This document shows, in pieces, positions 39,401 through 52,134 of a DNA stretch of 64,000 nucleotides (positions are counted from its first letter, which is position 1; each line of letters opens with the position of its first letter). This DNA is from Isoetes taiwanensis (lineage: Eukaryota; Streptophyta; Lycopodiopsida; Isoetales; Isoetaceae): positions 4,902,698 through 4,966,697 of the forward strand of contig JAJEKV010000051.1 of assembly GCA_021234155.1 (NCBI GenBank), given 5' to 3'. The notes under the pieces were generated by a model. That model saw only the letters and a list, made by a program, of their open reading frames with translations, was not told the origin of the DNA and did not search any database. The position numbers and the translations under genes are program-made.

Positions 39401-40900
39401 TCTCTCGTGTAGGGTCAGCGAAGCACTTCTCCACATGAGCTCCAACTCCACATCAATAAGGCTTGTTGAGATCCAAAGTAGAGAAACACGACCTCATCGC
39501 TACAATCATCCCTCATAATCCTCTGCAATAGATCTCCAAATTTTCCAAACCACCAGCAGGAGCTAGTAAAGAGTTCCACACACACTCTCAATATGTCTTC
39601 ATCTATAAGTAGCCCATCATTTGAATCTTGTTTGATGCTTGCACATGTTACCTTCAATACCCCATATTCATAAGCAAGCCCAATTCTCATTTGCCACAAC
39701 TTCCACGTATATGGAAGGGGCCTCTGTTTCTCATCCCAAGCAGCCATGTTTGGCTGAGCTTCAGCCCTTCCTTGTTGGTGGTCTAGCCACCTCAACTGTG
39801 CATCGGGGATCTTTTTGCCCCAATGATTCTTGTCTAAATTCTTTCATTCTGTTTGCGGTTTATCTTAAAACCATAGTCTTTCTTGAACCTATCAAAGGAT
39901 ATATCGTCTCATTATGCATGTAGGCATGTAAAAGCAACCAATCAATCTGCGTCCTCTCATTGAATGCTTGGAGAATAGCCTCCTCTTCATACATGATATG
40001 ACTCTATGCTTGTTGTCTCTTAGTTTGCATGGGGATACATCCGTATAACAATCCGAGGAATGTGTTCTTTGTCCACTTGCTCATGTGTTACAACTTTCTT
40101 GTAGACCTTGTGCCTTTCCTTCAGGCTCTTTAGCGTCTTAATCCTCTTCCCTACATGAGTCTATAGTCTTGCCCATATCTCCCCATCAACATAGACCACC
40201 ATACATGATGTCTCCTAATTCCTTGAACATTTGGGCCCTCACTTCTTATCTTTAACACTTCACCAACTGTGATTTCGTCTCACATGCCTGAGCACAATTG
40301 GATCGTGACATGGGCCAAACATCCCCTCGAAGCATTGATCTCGACACGGGCATCATCCACAATATAAGCAAGAAGGGGACCAAGTGGGATCATTCTTATG
40401 GATGTGTTCCTTCATGGCCACAAGCCATGAGTCGGGATCTCCTCTTCCTACGCACTAGATGCTTGAGAACCCAAGCTACGGAACTCCATTCCATAGTGTC
40501 ATAAAGCAACCATGTGTACAAAGCGTAGCAATACTCATTGGTTTGAAGGTGGAGTCCACAGAAATTGCCTCACCCTTTTTTCCAATGTCCAAAAGAGTTT
40601 CAGTTGGAATGGAGTCATTATACCCAGTAAAGGGGGCACCGCCTCTTGTTGATACAAAAGCTGCGCTCTGGGATGAAGGAAACCCACATTCTAACTTGCC
40701 AAAAAGCAACATCTCGTGCAACATCCAGGTGGATCTAACCTTGCGAGATAAGTTGAAAGGTCATCCATGGCGAAATGCATCTCTATGTCTTGGTCTGCTT
40801 CTGAGTTAATTTGCTTTTGTAAGCTCAATATAACCCGTGCTTTGCTCGCCTTCGGCCGAAATTTGAATGATTTTGTTATCAAATCATAGCCCAATCCTTC
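39400..40900 (-). pseudogene. MULE-like transposase remnant
   Basis: Minus-strand pieces: AISVDSTFKPMSIATLCTH (about 40510-40575), then MKEHIHKNDPTWSPSC (about 40365-40415), then VDDARVEINASRG (about 40310-40350) and IQLCSGM (about 40280-40300). The pattern D-x-T-F ... H-I..K-N-D-P-x-W-x-P ... VDDA-x-x-E-I-N-A fits the DDE region of Mutator-like transposases, where a C-x-W-H-V block would follow. Frames shift between pieces. The 39795-39415 frame may be the C-terminal part. No terminal inverted repeats were located. Confidence 0.45.
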
Positions 40901-42930
40901 TTCTCCTTGGATGATGAGGTGCCAAGCTCAAGCCTTGTTCTTACATGTTGGATCTCACTACCATGGCAAACACGCTCTTTGCTATCAATATGGTTCATCT
41001 CTCATAGAGATTAACTTGGTCCACTCGTACTTTGAATCTGTTGCTTTGCTTAGGTAGCACAAACAGCCAGATTTTTAAAATTGGTTTTGCTCTGCGTGAT
41101 TGGTTTTTGTAATTGGAGGATCCCTATGATCTTGTGGCCCCAAGGCACACCAGCCATTTATCACCTCTTGACCAAGGTGGTGAATTGTACTTGAGGCAAG
41201 TTGTAACCTAAATTTGCAAGATTCATTTTGGACGTCATGCGAGAAAATTACTTACTTGACAAGGCTTAGGTGTGAATTCTCATTTGATCTCTTGGTACTT
41301 TTTGTGGTTTTCTGTCTTAGAAAGTCACACTTGTAGAAATTTGTATGTGGGACCACAAGCGGTTCTCCTAGCCTTTTTATAAAAATCGCAACCTATTTGT
41401 TGGGATGAAACATGTGTACACGAGTCAAAGATTGCTCCCCATCATCAAGGAAAATTCGTTAGCGAGGAGGGCATGGGAAGCTTTGCATTTGGCCTTGGAT
41501 GCAACTCAATTATGTCGAGAGCATCTCTTGTAAATGAGCAGGGAGGGCTCTTGAATCTGCGGATCAAGCTAAGCCTTTGGCGCGATCATATAAGGGAGGA
41601 ACTAAGTATTAAATTTTGTTCAAATGCTGAGTTTTGGAGTGAGGTTTAAGGATTCCCGAACTCACACAGGCGACATCGAGTCACCCTATCGACACAGATG
41701 CACTCCATTGACCTTCAAGTCTTAGTGATCGCTCCTTCAAGCTTCGAATAACGAGTTCTTGGGAGCTCGGCCTTATGACTTAGAAAGCGAGCTTGTGGGA
41801 CAACCGAGGGGCTCAGGGAATCGTTGCAAAGGCCAATTTGGAATAGTCGTTGGAGTTGAGTGTGGATACTGTATTGTGCGGGGAAAGAGGACTTGAGTGA
41901 TTGTAGCAGTTAATGCGTGGATGCGAGATAAGCGGTGAAAATGATAAGTGGAAGAAATTTAGTCGAGGCCGTGCAGTTGGCGGTATAGTTTTGCAGTCTA
42001 TCTATGTTAGGCCTCCGCCAATCGGTTGGGCTCACGCATGCATGCATTGGTGATCTTTGGACATGAGATGGGCCATCACGGATCTCGGATACGTAAGGCG
42101 ATGGCCTGCTCGGATCATGGTAAGACTTACTGATTCTGCTGAGTTTACCACATCCGGGAGTAGAGATACGGCTCTAACTCTCAACTTGCTCTACCATATT
42201 GGCACAATCTTTAGGTTGCAACTTATGCTCGGCGAACTTCCTGATGCCCCAGGTCAGCCCAACAAACTAAGTACAGCAATTTAGGATCGTTATCTGAGTT
42301 CTTGTTCTAAAGAATCGGCAAAAGCTACGTAATGTGAAAAGCGAGAAAACAAAGAAAGAAAGAGCTCCAAAAGTCTTACTTCCGTCCACCATTTCGATTT
42401 CTTCCTTTTTGCCTCAAGCATCAATATTATGACGTTGAAAGGGCAGAGGCAGTGTAGGCAGTTGATGTAGCGCACCTCTGGCGAAGCCATTGAATTGGCC
42501 CAGGCTCCATGCAGTTTTATAATTAGCCTCGTTTTTTGTTCCTTTTCTCGTACTATTCATAATTTACCCTTTGAATCATTCTCATGTAGCGGTAATTTGG
42601 TGGATCATCGTCTTGCCAAATCGTTGTTGACCTTTGTTGTATGACTTTGGCTACGGGTTCGTTCGTGCTGGGCGTAGTGGTAGCATCCCCATTCTGGGTG
42701 CTTTCAGGCCATAACCAGTACTAATCTCCCATTTTATCCTCAAATTTGGCAGAGGCCAGCCATATCTAAGACCACTTGTCGCGTGATTGGATACGCCATA
42801 GCCCGAGCGGGCGGTTGAAACCTGAAATAGGGAAAAATTGTCTTTATTAGGTTCTAAGATTGTTTGCACATACGTGTCACTGCTTCAAACAAAAGAAGCC
42901 TCGTGTCACTGGCTTCTGACAAAAATGGTT
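40901..42930. other. No recognisable gene
   Basis: Frames are short and mixed in composition; no known motif or repeat was found. Confidence 0.4.
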
Positions 42931-42939
42931 ATCACCATT

Positions 42940-43270
42940 ATATATATATGTTCTTATGTTTGTCACTCACGAATCGTAGTTGATCAGGATGGTAGCTCCT
43001 TGTATTTGGGACGTATCCTCTGACCCAATTTGGCTGGGAGTTTGTGGCCAGATTATATGTGGCGATCTCGGTCCGATTGATGGGGTCACGTGAATTTGGT
43101 CAGAGCTCCCTACGGCTCACGTTGCTTTAGATATATCCTACATGATCCTACGGTCCAGATTGATCATAATCCTTGGTCGAGATCTCGGCTCACATTACGA
43201 GGCTGGGCCTTTGGTATTTTCAACAAATATTAAGGAAGGCTTTAAAAATTTTATATTATTGCGGGTTTCA
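42940..43270. repeat. Fourth, dispersed copy of the 430-bp repeat
   Basis: It shares TATGTTTGTCACT, CTTGGGACG-like, GATCCTACGGTCCAGA and AAGGCTTTAAAAATTTTAT with the copies at 27.5-28.7 kb, in the same order. Confidence 0.65.
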
Positions 43271-43309
43271 AATATGCTTGTGTGTCTAAACTAATTAAGA
43301 TAAAATAGA

Positions 43310-43760
43310 ATATAACATTCTAGATAATTCAAGAAAGTTCTAGAAAGTTAAGGAGGCTCACAGAAAGTTCTAACATGTTCTAGGAATTCTAAAATGTTTG
43401 GAATATAAAGAGAATCTGAGAATCTAGAATCCTTCCAGAAGTCCCAAATTGTTCTAATAAGTTCTAGAATGAAGGAATCTTTGGGAATGTGAAATAGGAA
43501 ATACTTCAGTTGGATGTTTGAAATTTAGAATGTTGGAAAGTTCTAGAATGTTTTAGAAATTTGTAGAATGTGAGAATCAGGGAGGAAATTAAAGGAAATC
43601 TGGAAATCTCCATAAATTATGAGAATCTAGGAAAGATATTTTACAAAGTCTAAAGGTCTTAAAATCTCAGTTGAATCTGGGGAATCTTCATGATATCTGA
43701 GGAATCTAAAAGATCTTGATGAAATCTTGGGGTTTTTAAGATTTTGCAAAACCACAATAG
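43310..43760. repeat. TTCTAGAA / AATCT short-repeat cluster
   Basis: GTTCTAGAATGTT-like words followed by GGAATCTT-like words. It is homologous to 28735-29430 and sits in the same position relative to the 430-bp repeat. Confidence 0.7.
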
Positions 43761-44082
43761 AATGTTCTAAAATGTTTCATAATAAAATTATCTGATATAA
43801 ATCTTGAAAAAAATATTCTAGATACTTTCGGTGGCGCCTCGGGTCTAAAAATAGAAAGTGTTTTAGACATGTACGGATCCAAGATAGATTATTTTGGAAG
43901 GTTTAAATGCTCATGGGTAAGCACCTCAATCAAAATAGAAAATTCTAAGAGAATCTAAGGAATCTTCATGAATACTAAATATAGTAGTACATGAATGTTG
44001 ATATAAAGAATGCTAAAATTGGAACTTACCTTTATTGGAACATGCCGTGATGATGTTAAATTTCTTGTATATATATACAAGA

Positions 44083-44240
44083 AACTTGTCCTTAATGACA
44101 AGCTTGTGAAACGTTTCTCTTTCAACTTTCGTCTATACATGCTAGAACATTACACAATTTGAATCTACATTTCTTTGTCTTGTGTTCGATGCCATACGAT
44201 AGAAGGATGATGACCATAACTGACCGGGCGGATCAGGTTT
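44083..44240. repeat. Dispersed repeat copy (pair of 8488-8640)
   Basis: Shared word order: ACAAGAAACTT, ACGTTTCTCTT, CATGC(T)AGAA, AATTTGAA(T/C)CT, TGTGTTC(G/A), GATAGAAG, ATGACCATAAC. The 44-kb copy has a TTGTATATATATACAA palindrome at its left end. Confidence 0.6.
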
Positions 44241-47200
44241 CATGTTCTCGCATTGGACATGGTGAAAAGTGCAACTATACCACTTCAATACAATAGTGAT
44301 TTCGGTAGAGACTTTTTCACATATGCATCGATCTATGCATCTCATCTGTAGCTTAGTCATTGAGTCGATTATATTACTACGATCGGCCCGAGGCGGATCT
44401 CTGAATGTCTACATCGTTGTTTAGGACCACGCAGCGGGATTTGAACCATCTGACGCATTCATTTTGCCCTTATGATTCATGTGCCTTTGTTTCTTCAAAG
44501 GATCAGGCAAGGCATAAAGTTACGGGCACTAAAATATATAACATATATCCACATGCAGCAGCCATGTGAGGGTTACATTAATTACACCTTTTTATGAGAC
44601 ATTTTTGAAGACTTGGATCATCATTGTTGATGGCGTATTGTTATCAAAGGATATTTCTAACCCGAGTGACTTGAACTACAATGTTGGCATTCATCACATT
44701 GCCAAAAGAATTGCTTTGAACCATGAGGATGGACATCGTCTCTTAAGTTCTTCGGCGGATTCACCTTGACCATACGAGCAACTCTTTTAAGCTTACCCGA
44801 AGAATGAATCGTTTTGTATATGTTGAGAGTCAAGGTTATCTCTTGTTGTTTCACTTGGCTTTCAACTGTTGAATTCTTTTGCAATCGGAGATGAATCCAT
44901 TGTGCATGCTGTCCATCAAGCTCATAGGAAGAATTAGATTCAAACCTTTTGTCGTATTTTGTTCTTGTGCTATAGTAATCTAAGGGTTTAAGGTTGAAAC
45001 AAAATGCCGAGATTTCTAGCCCTCTTTCATAGCCTGTGATGATCTGTGTCATTTTCACGAATAAATTGACTGACACCGCAATTAAAGGCTAGGATTGAAT
45101 CATACAATGGTCTTAAATGTCACAATTTCTACGTACTTAAGCGGATAGGCTTGGATTGATGTTCAATGGGTTCGGGTGACAATTTCTACTATTTCTAGAG
45201 CTTCATATAGAGTTATTTGCCTCCCGGTCTAAGGCTTGCTTTAATCAGTTCTTAGTGTTCATTGGCCAAAATCATTTGATTATCTAGTCTCTCACGAGAG
45301 ATTAGTTATCTTAAAGAACTCCTTTGGTTTGGCAGTCTATCAATTTGCTGGAACTACAACTTCTATCACGAGCGTAGATGATAGCCTCAAGATTTACAAG
45401 CCCTCAATACACTCCTTTATGGGTTCGATTTTCGAGCTACGAGCTTCCTTCGCATGTTTTCATCGGGACATCTTGTCTATCTGCTCGTGTCAGATGAGCA
45501 CCTCTGTCTGGAACAAGCTGGAACCCAATACGATGCATGCCTCAATCTCTTGGTTCTTTTCAAGATCGAACTTTTGTTGGCGGGGACTTATGGTTGGATT
45601 TCATAGATCTCTTGGGTGTTCCACATCGCGGATCTATTCAATCGATGCTCCCAACTAAAATTCCAATGCCACAAATATTTATCCATATATTTCGGGTCCC
45701 CATTAAGATCCTGGCGCTTCTTTGGTCTGACTTTGCTTGCTCAAAAGGCTGCATAGTGAACTCTGATCTTAATTCGGCCTCCCAAAGTTGGGTACGATTG
45801 GGGTTAGTTGCAAAATTACATCTTACTTCAACCTCACAGTTCTTTTGTTTATTCGGCTCACCGGTTAACCCTTTTGGCTCTCCTCAAATCGAAGTCCTAA
45901 AAACACGGACCCTTGGCCAGTTTCCGGTTGAATCACAAATGCATCTTATTTATCGGTTGCAAAAGAAGAATCGGTCGACGGGGAATCCCTTTGTTCTAAG
46001 CGAGGGCCGACACCTTGAATCGTGGAGCCAACTCGCGATTTATTATTATAACCGTCGGTAGACTTGTCTCAAAACAAATAGCATCAAATAAATAGGAAAA
46101 GTATGAAAAAATTGCTTTATATGAACTAGAAAAAGTGCCGAGCGTTCTTTGAGCTTTTTTATCAGTATATTTAGTCTGAGGTTTTCTTTGGTACTCTGCT
46201 TCCTTGAGTTACATGCATTTTTATTTGGGCCGCTTATAAAAAGATGCTAGGAAGATGGCTCCTCAACATACGGTTTTAATGCATCTTAATTGTTTTATTT
46301 ATTGCCTTAAAAGGCTTGTCGATAGACACTTTCAACTATAGCATCAAAACTTGTCATCAAACTTTTGATGTTTTTAAGGACCTTACCCAGCGATAGCCTT
46401 TTATGAATTCATAAAAAAGAAACAATAGAAAAAGAAACATTTTTTACCATAGGCATCTTTGTTTTGGCCAACCATTTTGCCATTTGCCATTGTGGTGCCA
46501 CACAGTGAGAAGCGACTCTCAAACCCAATTTGCTTTATTAGAAGCACGTCTTAAGCATGCTTTTCATTAAAAAGTAATGCTAATTTCATTAAAACATCTC
46601 GCCGAAACAAAGGTAAAGCGAAAATAAGCGTAATAAATGCCTCTTTTAGGCCTAAAACGATTTTTCTCTTCCTCTATCGTCTGTTTAACACCCTTTACAT
46701 AGTTTCATTGCGCAGGTGTTCAAACATCTATCTATTTCAATGTCAAGCGGCTTGAAGGCATCTCAACCTACAAGCGTGTTGTGCTAATACCCCAATACTT
46801 TATCCCTCGAGAAAATTTCTCTATTTAGATCCATTCCATATTTCCGGGATCCTTGCAAAATTTCAAATTTTATAGAAAATGCCTTTGAAGCTATATCTTT
46901 GTGACCACGGGAGTTACGACAAGTGCTAGCTTATGCCTAAATAGATTTACAAGCTTCTTTCTTGCCTTTTATTGCAAACACGTTACGATGATAATCAATG
47001 AGACGAGAGAACCTGACTTGTTAACTTATAATATTGGCAGGAATCACGGTTTGTGCCCTTCTAAATCTTCCTCACCAACAATAAAAGCTAAGATGGCCCA
47101 CCCCAAATTGAAGCCTTCCTCCACTTTTCTCTTATCAATAACACATTGATTGGATACAATCATACCATATATTTTTTCCACAGATGGTTTGCCATAAACT

Positions 47201-49065
47201 TTAAGTTGCAAGCAAGCACCGCTAGATTGGCCTCCTTGGTGGATGGATGTAAAGTGGTTATGGCGAGGTTGATTGACCTATTCTGGAGAAAATCCCAAAT
47301 TTGAGGATCATACCTTGTTAGACTGTGCAGAGGTGAAATATTGAACTCATTGCATATTTGCAAACCCCATATACACACAAGCGAGGACCAATAACTCAAG
47401 CTTTCACACCGGAATTTGGAGGATATCACATGTAAATAGGAATGATCACGCAATATCTTGTTCTTTGTTTGCAATTAGCGTTAGGAAAATTCTTTTGTCA
47501 ATGAATTGCCTAACAGCGGCGATAAGAATGGATACATGGGGAATTGACAAGCACATGCGAAACCTTAGAAGAATCATAAAACATGGCAAATCCTTTTTCT
47601 GTAAGGATCAACATATACTGCCCACCAAAGTTCGATAAAATGCCACCATAAACACAACATCTTCAAACACGAGCGTTGCCACTCATCCTAAAATTTTAGC
47701 GATATGAGCGAAAACAACATAATGACAAGGATAAAATGTTCCCACAAGCACAAAAGACCTATGGAATTTTGAGTTTACGTCATTAAAACTGCGGCATGCT
47801 TGCGGATGGAAGCGAAATATATACGGAGAACTTCGAAATTTGGTCTATAGCGGATATCAAGTGTCGGCGTTAATAACTCATAATGTATGTGATTTGCATT
47901 GTTTGACCTTTACCACTGCGGATCCATTTTGCCATTAGTAGTTCTGCCTCCCGAGAACATGAATCCATATCTGCCATTATGAGCCTTGCAGTTTATATTA
48001 TAGGGCAGATCCTTGAAATAAAATTTGATACACTTGCATGCAGGCCATAGTTATAGTACAACGCGGAGTCATACTTCATAATGAATCGAGGATGGTGCCA
48101 TTTTATTAAATCCACCAATGATGTTAATATCTTCCTCACTTTCAGGCGCGACTGATCGGTCGGTGCCTTCAAAATCAAACATTTTACCTATGTTAGAAAT
48201 AATGTCTGATCTTATTATATGTTTAATATATGTCTTAAGAAGAGGATACAAAAATCTTGAGAAGGAAGATTAGCAGATTTACAAGTTTTGACAAAATTGA
48301 TCCAATGAGGTTACTCTAGGCCTGATACTGTTAGCAAGGAAGTATTTAGAATGAGATTCTTTCTGGTAGAATGTAGCTGCCTTTGATCTCTTGAGAGGTA
48401 GTACAACTACTGACCAATCATTACGTAACCTTCCACTAATGTATCGAGAGAAATTGCTCTGCATACATGTATCACATGGACCGTTTTCAAGTTTGCAACA
48501 TTAGAACATCAAAGGGACACCATTCTTTTGAGAGTAATCAGCCATTTCCATACGTATATACAATAAATAACACATTCTTTTATATCTGAAATTGATTTAA
48601 ATTGAGAGCCCCATCTCTTAAGCGTCATTTGATAATCCCCATACCTCTTAGGATTTTCCAATGACTCCCCATTAGTTGTTTTTAGTATACACTAAGAATA
48701 AATCATTCATTCTCTCTGCTCGATAGCGTCATCATGGAAGAAGCTTGTGCCTTCCAAAACATAAGAAAGTAATGGCATTTCAGCTGTAAATATCTTGAAA
48801 ATGAAATCGTATTCCATTAAGAGCAAGACATTACATGCGACATGGAAGAAATCAGTGAGACAATAATAATATATCTTTGAGGATCACGAGGAGATAAAAC
48901 CCTGCACTAAATTAGAGATTTCTCACTATGGGTTAAATTGTATTAATGGACCCGCGCTTTTTGTCCGCAGAGCTTAGGATTGTCACATTGAGCCTATAAA
49001 GGCCATCTTTTCAAACATCATACATATAAAAACCACGAGGCGGTGGAAATAAGAGTTACAAAGCG
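44241..49065. other. No gene securely recognised
   Basis: Longest frames: 44657-45076 (-), 45537-46061 (+) and 47160-47474 (-). None carries a motif I can name. As this lies downstream (minus strand) of the DnaJ exons, further exons of that pseudogene may be here, but none could be identified. Confidence 0.3.
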
Positions 49066-49069
49066 TCTT

Positions 49070-49566
49070 GTGAGAAAATATATCGTATTACAAAGTTCCC
49101 TCCACCTCGTTTCCCATTCCCGGCTTGCTTCAAGCCCCCTTCTCCCATAATTGTCATAAATTTGTCTTTCTTGGTCTATTAGTACTTCATATCTTTGTGT
49201 AAAGGCGGCAAATAAACAATTAGTCTAATCGAATACTGTACATAGCTTATTTTATTCTAAGAGGTCATATTCTTTTCTAACATAACCCATTTCAATTTAA
49301 CATACATGTCATGTTTTCGGCACTTGAATATCGATAGAAGACAATGTGAAATTGACCACTTCACATCCTTGGCGTCTCCATTTTAATGATCATGCCCAAA
49401 ACACGATGATAAAACATGCCATTTGTTTATCTCACGCAAACTTTTTGTTGCCTCGTTTCCGAGTTCTTGTCGAGGTGGTACTTTAATGCTAGCTTCCTAT
49501 ATGCCCTCTTTATTTGTTCATACGGCGCGCACTTTTGGGACTTGCAATATGTCATAGTAGCTTTTC
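49070..49566 (-). pseudogene. ERdj3B-like DnaJ (Hsp40) gene fragment, two exons
   Basis: Exon A (49566 to about 49428) reads SYYDILQVPK, then after a small frameshift YEQIKRAYRKLALKYH, with HLDKN in place of the invariant HPD-KN, then a stretch whose bases still track GNEEATKKFAEIN through indels. Exon B (about 49192-49070) reads YEVLIDQERQIYDNYGR, GLKQAGN-like and DIFSQ-like pieces. This is the J domain and Gly/Phe linker of the plant ER-lumenal co-chaperone ERdj3B, which delivers clients to BiP. No substrate-binding domain was found. The Pro-to-Leu change in HPD would abolish Hsp70 stimulation if real, though the frameshifts already make the copy non-functional as written. Confidence 0.72.
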
Positions 49567-49699
49567 TGATGGACAAGTAACCTGATATTCGGAAAAGCAT
49601 GGTTTTATCTGCCTTGAACTTAATTGTAGGATTGACATTAAAATAAAGAATAAATTTTATTAGGGATATATGAAGAGAGCATACTTGACATAACTGCAT

Positions 49700-50400
49700 T
49701 CAAGATATAAGATCGAGAAAAAAAGCGCAGGATGAGCGGACAAAATGACCCATTGTGCAAAACTTAGTTGCTCTGGCATAAATTGGCATTGGCTTGAAGA
49801 TGGAGCAAATCATAGGTATGTAGATCACGAGAAGAACAATGTAATCATAACTTCCCTCTTCAAAGATCCATGGTTGCTTGAATCGGTCAGGAAATAAGGC
49901 TGAAGGAGTATTGGATAGCCGATATATTCAAGTGGTATTTGAACCCTACTTTAGCAAAGCGATGCAAAATATTACAATGGGAAGGGTTGAAAGAGGAAAA
50001 AGCGCACCCTTTCTTTACGATGCGCAATTAGGCGGCAAGCATGTTTTACATTGCATCCCTTACTGAGATACTCTAAAATCTCTGTCCGTTTTAACCTGTT
50101 TGCTTGGGAGCCATGGAATGGAAACTGGCTAAACAATCGCGGTTCAAGGAGAACATGGAGAGCATGATAGAAACAATTTTAAACACATCTTTCGTGAGTC
50201 GGTTTAATTTAGCAGCCAGATCGGCGTGCCAGTTATCCTAAAACTCCATTATTACTCTTTTAGAAAGGGCCGACTGACCGGCGTTCTTCCTCGATCTCAT
50301 TTCGTGGAAGCCTCAAACCAACCTCTTCGATTGGACCCACCATGCCCTTCCTTTTGTGGTATTCCTCGGCTCGTCTCGTGAAACCCTCACTTCTCAGGTG
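49700..50400. other. No recognisable gene
   Basis: A short open frame at 49878-50066 has no known domain. The region leads directly into a polypyrimidine tract. Confidence 0.4.
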
Positions 50401-50402
50401 AA

Positions 50403-51725
50403 TCCTTATACTCTTTTTATACCATTGCTCTCCTCTCTCTTCCTCTTTTCTCCTCTTTCCTTCTTTTCTCTTCCTCTCTCTCTCTCCTCTCTTTTCTCTC
50501 TTCCTCCCTCCTCTTCATTCTCTCTCTCCTCCCTTTCTTCTCTCTTCCTCTCTTCTCTCCCTCCTCTTTCATCTCTCTCTTCTCTCTCTCCTCTCTCTGC
50601 CTCCCCTTCTCCCCTCTCTCACTCTCTATTCTCTTCTCTCTCTATCTCATCCTCCTCCTCTCTCTCTCTCTCCCTCTCTCTTCTCTCCTCCTCCTCTTCT
50701 CTCCTCTCTCCTCTCCCCTTTTGTCCTTCTTGTCTTCTCTCCTCGCTCCCACTGTTTACCACTGTCTCTACATCTTTCTCTCTCTTTTCCATCCCTCTCT
50801 CTCTCTCTTGTTCCTCCTCTCTCTTCTCTCTCCTCTCTCTCTCTCTGTCTCTTCCTCTCTCCTTTCTCTCTTCTCTCTCCCTCTCTTCTCTTCTCTTTAT
50901 CTTTGCTTCTCTCCTCTCTTTCCCCCTCTCTATTTCTCCCCTCTGTCTTTCTCTCTTTTTCTGTTCCTCTCTCTCTCTCTTCTCCTTCCTCTCTTCTTTC
51001 TCTCTCTCTTCTCCCATGCCATATTTCTTTTTTCCCCTCTCTCTCCCTCTCCTATCTCTTCCCTTCCTCTCATCTCTCTCTCTCTCTTCCTCACTTCTCT
51101 CTTCTTTCTCCTCTCTCTTCTCCTTCCTCTCTCTTCTTCCCCTCTCTCTCCCTCTCCCCATCCCTTTTCTCTCATCTCTCTCATCCTCTCTTCTCCCTTT
51201 TCTCTCCTCTCTTCTCTCTCCTTTCCTCTCTCCTTTTTCCATCTCTTCCCTCCTCTTCCTCTCTCTCTCCTCTCCCTTTTTTCCCTTCTCTCTCTCTATT
51301 TCTCCCCTCTCTCTCTCTATTTCTCCCCTCTCTCCTCTCTCTCTCTCTCTTCCCTTTCCCTCTTCTCTCTCATCTCTCCGAAGTCATCTCTCTTCTCTCC
51401 CCCCCCTCTCCTCCCTCTCTCTCCTCTTTTTCCTTCTCTCCCTCTCTCTCTTCCCTCTCTCCTCTCCTCCTCTCTCTCTCTTCCCCTCTCTCCTCTTTTC
51501 CCTTCTCTCTCCTCTCCTCTTCCCTCTCTCTCCTCTCCTCTCTCTTCTCCTAGCTCTCTCCTCTCCTCTCTCTTCCTCTCTCTCCCCTTTTTTCCTTCTC
51601 TCTCTCTATCTCTCTCTCTGTTCTCCCTCTCTATCTTTCTCTCTCTTTTCTATTCCTCTCTCCCTCTTCTCCTCCTCTCTCTTCTCTCTTCTCCCCCTCT
51701 ATCTTTCCTCTCTTCTCTCTCTACT
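50403..51725. repeat. Polypyrimidine (TC-rich) tract 1
   Basis: About 1.3 kb made almost only of C and T on the plus strand, mostly CTCTCTCC and TTCTCTC words with rare purines. Long open frames on both strands (Ser/Leu-rich plus, Arg/Glu-rich minus) are artefacts of composition. It ends CTCTCTACTTTCATTCTAGAACG, the same junction as the other tracts. Confidence 0.97.
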
Positions 51726-51764
51726 TTCATTCTAGAACGTTCTAGAAGGTTGTAGGATCAAGGC

Positions 51765-52085
51765 TTCAACGCTAACGTCAAATTGAAGTGTCCATCTTCG
51801 GCTGCAATTACCTCCTTATATCTTTGAAAAAAGGGTCTCTTTTTGCTATGAATGCATGTGGGATATTTGTATAAACCTAAATCCACTTAAGCACATATAT
51901 CTGGAAAAAGAGTCTCTTTTTCATAAAGGATGCATGTGGGATATATGTGCAACATCTTAAAATGATCATATAACTATATTTGAGCCTTGGTTTTTGTCAA
52001 AAATTAATGTTTGGCCTCATGGTAACGGTGGAATGTTTTTGTTACAATGATCGGGGTTCGAGTCTTGCACAAAACATAAAGAGTA
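51765..52085 (+). repeat. Composite block with tRNA-derived SINE-like head
   Basis: ATGCATGTGGGATAT(T/A)TGTG is present twice (about 51850 and 51935). At 52010-52080 a Pol III-type promoter is visible: TTTGGCCTCATGGTAACGG (A-box-like) and, about 35 bp on, GGTTCGAGTC (B box). A diverged copy of the block is at 59390-59636. Confidence 0.55.
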
Positions 52086-52134
52086 TTCAAAAAAGGGACC
52101 TTACAAATCAGTTTCAAAAAAATTATATTTTTAG

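Noticed and set aside
50356-51755. Open frames of 459 and 344 codons, Ser/Leu-rich, and their Arg/Glu-rich complements
   Set aside because: They lie entirely in a polypyrimidine tract, where stop codons cannot arise, and have no domain. The same applies to 52505-52966, 59595-61388 and 61618-63145.
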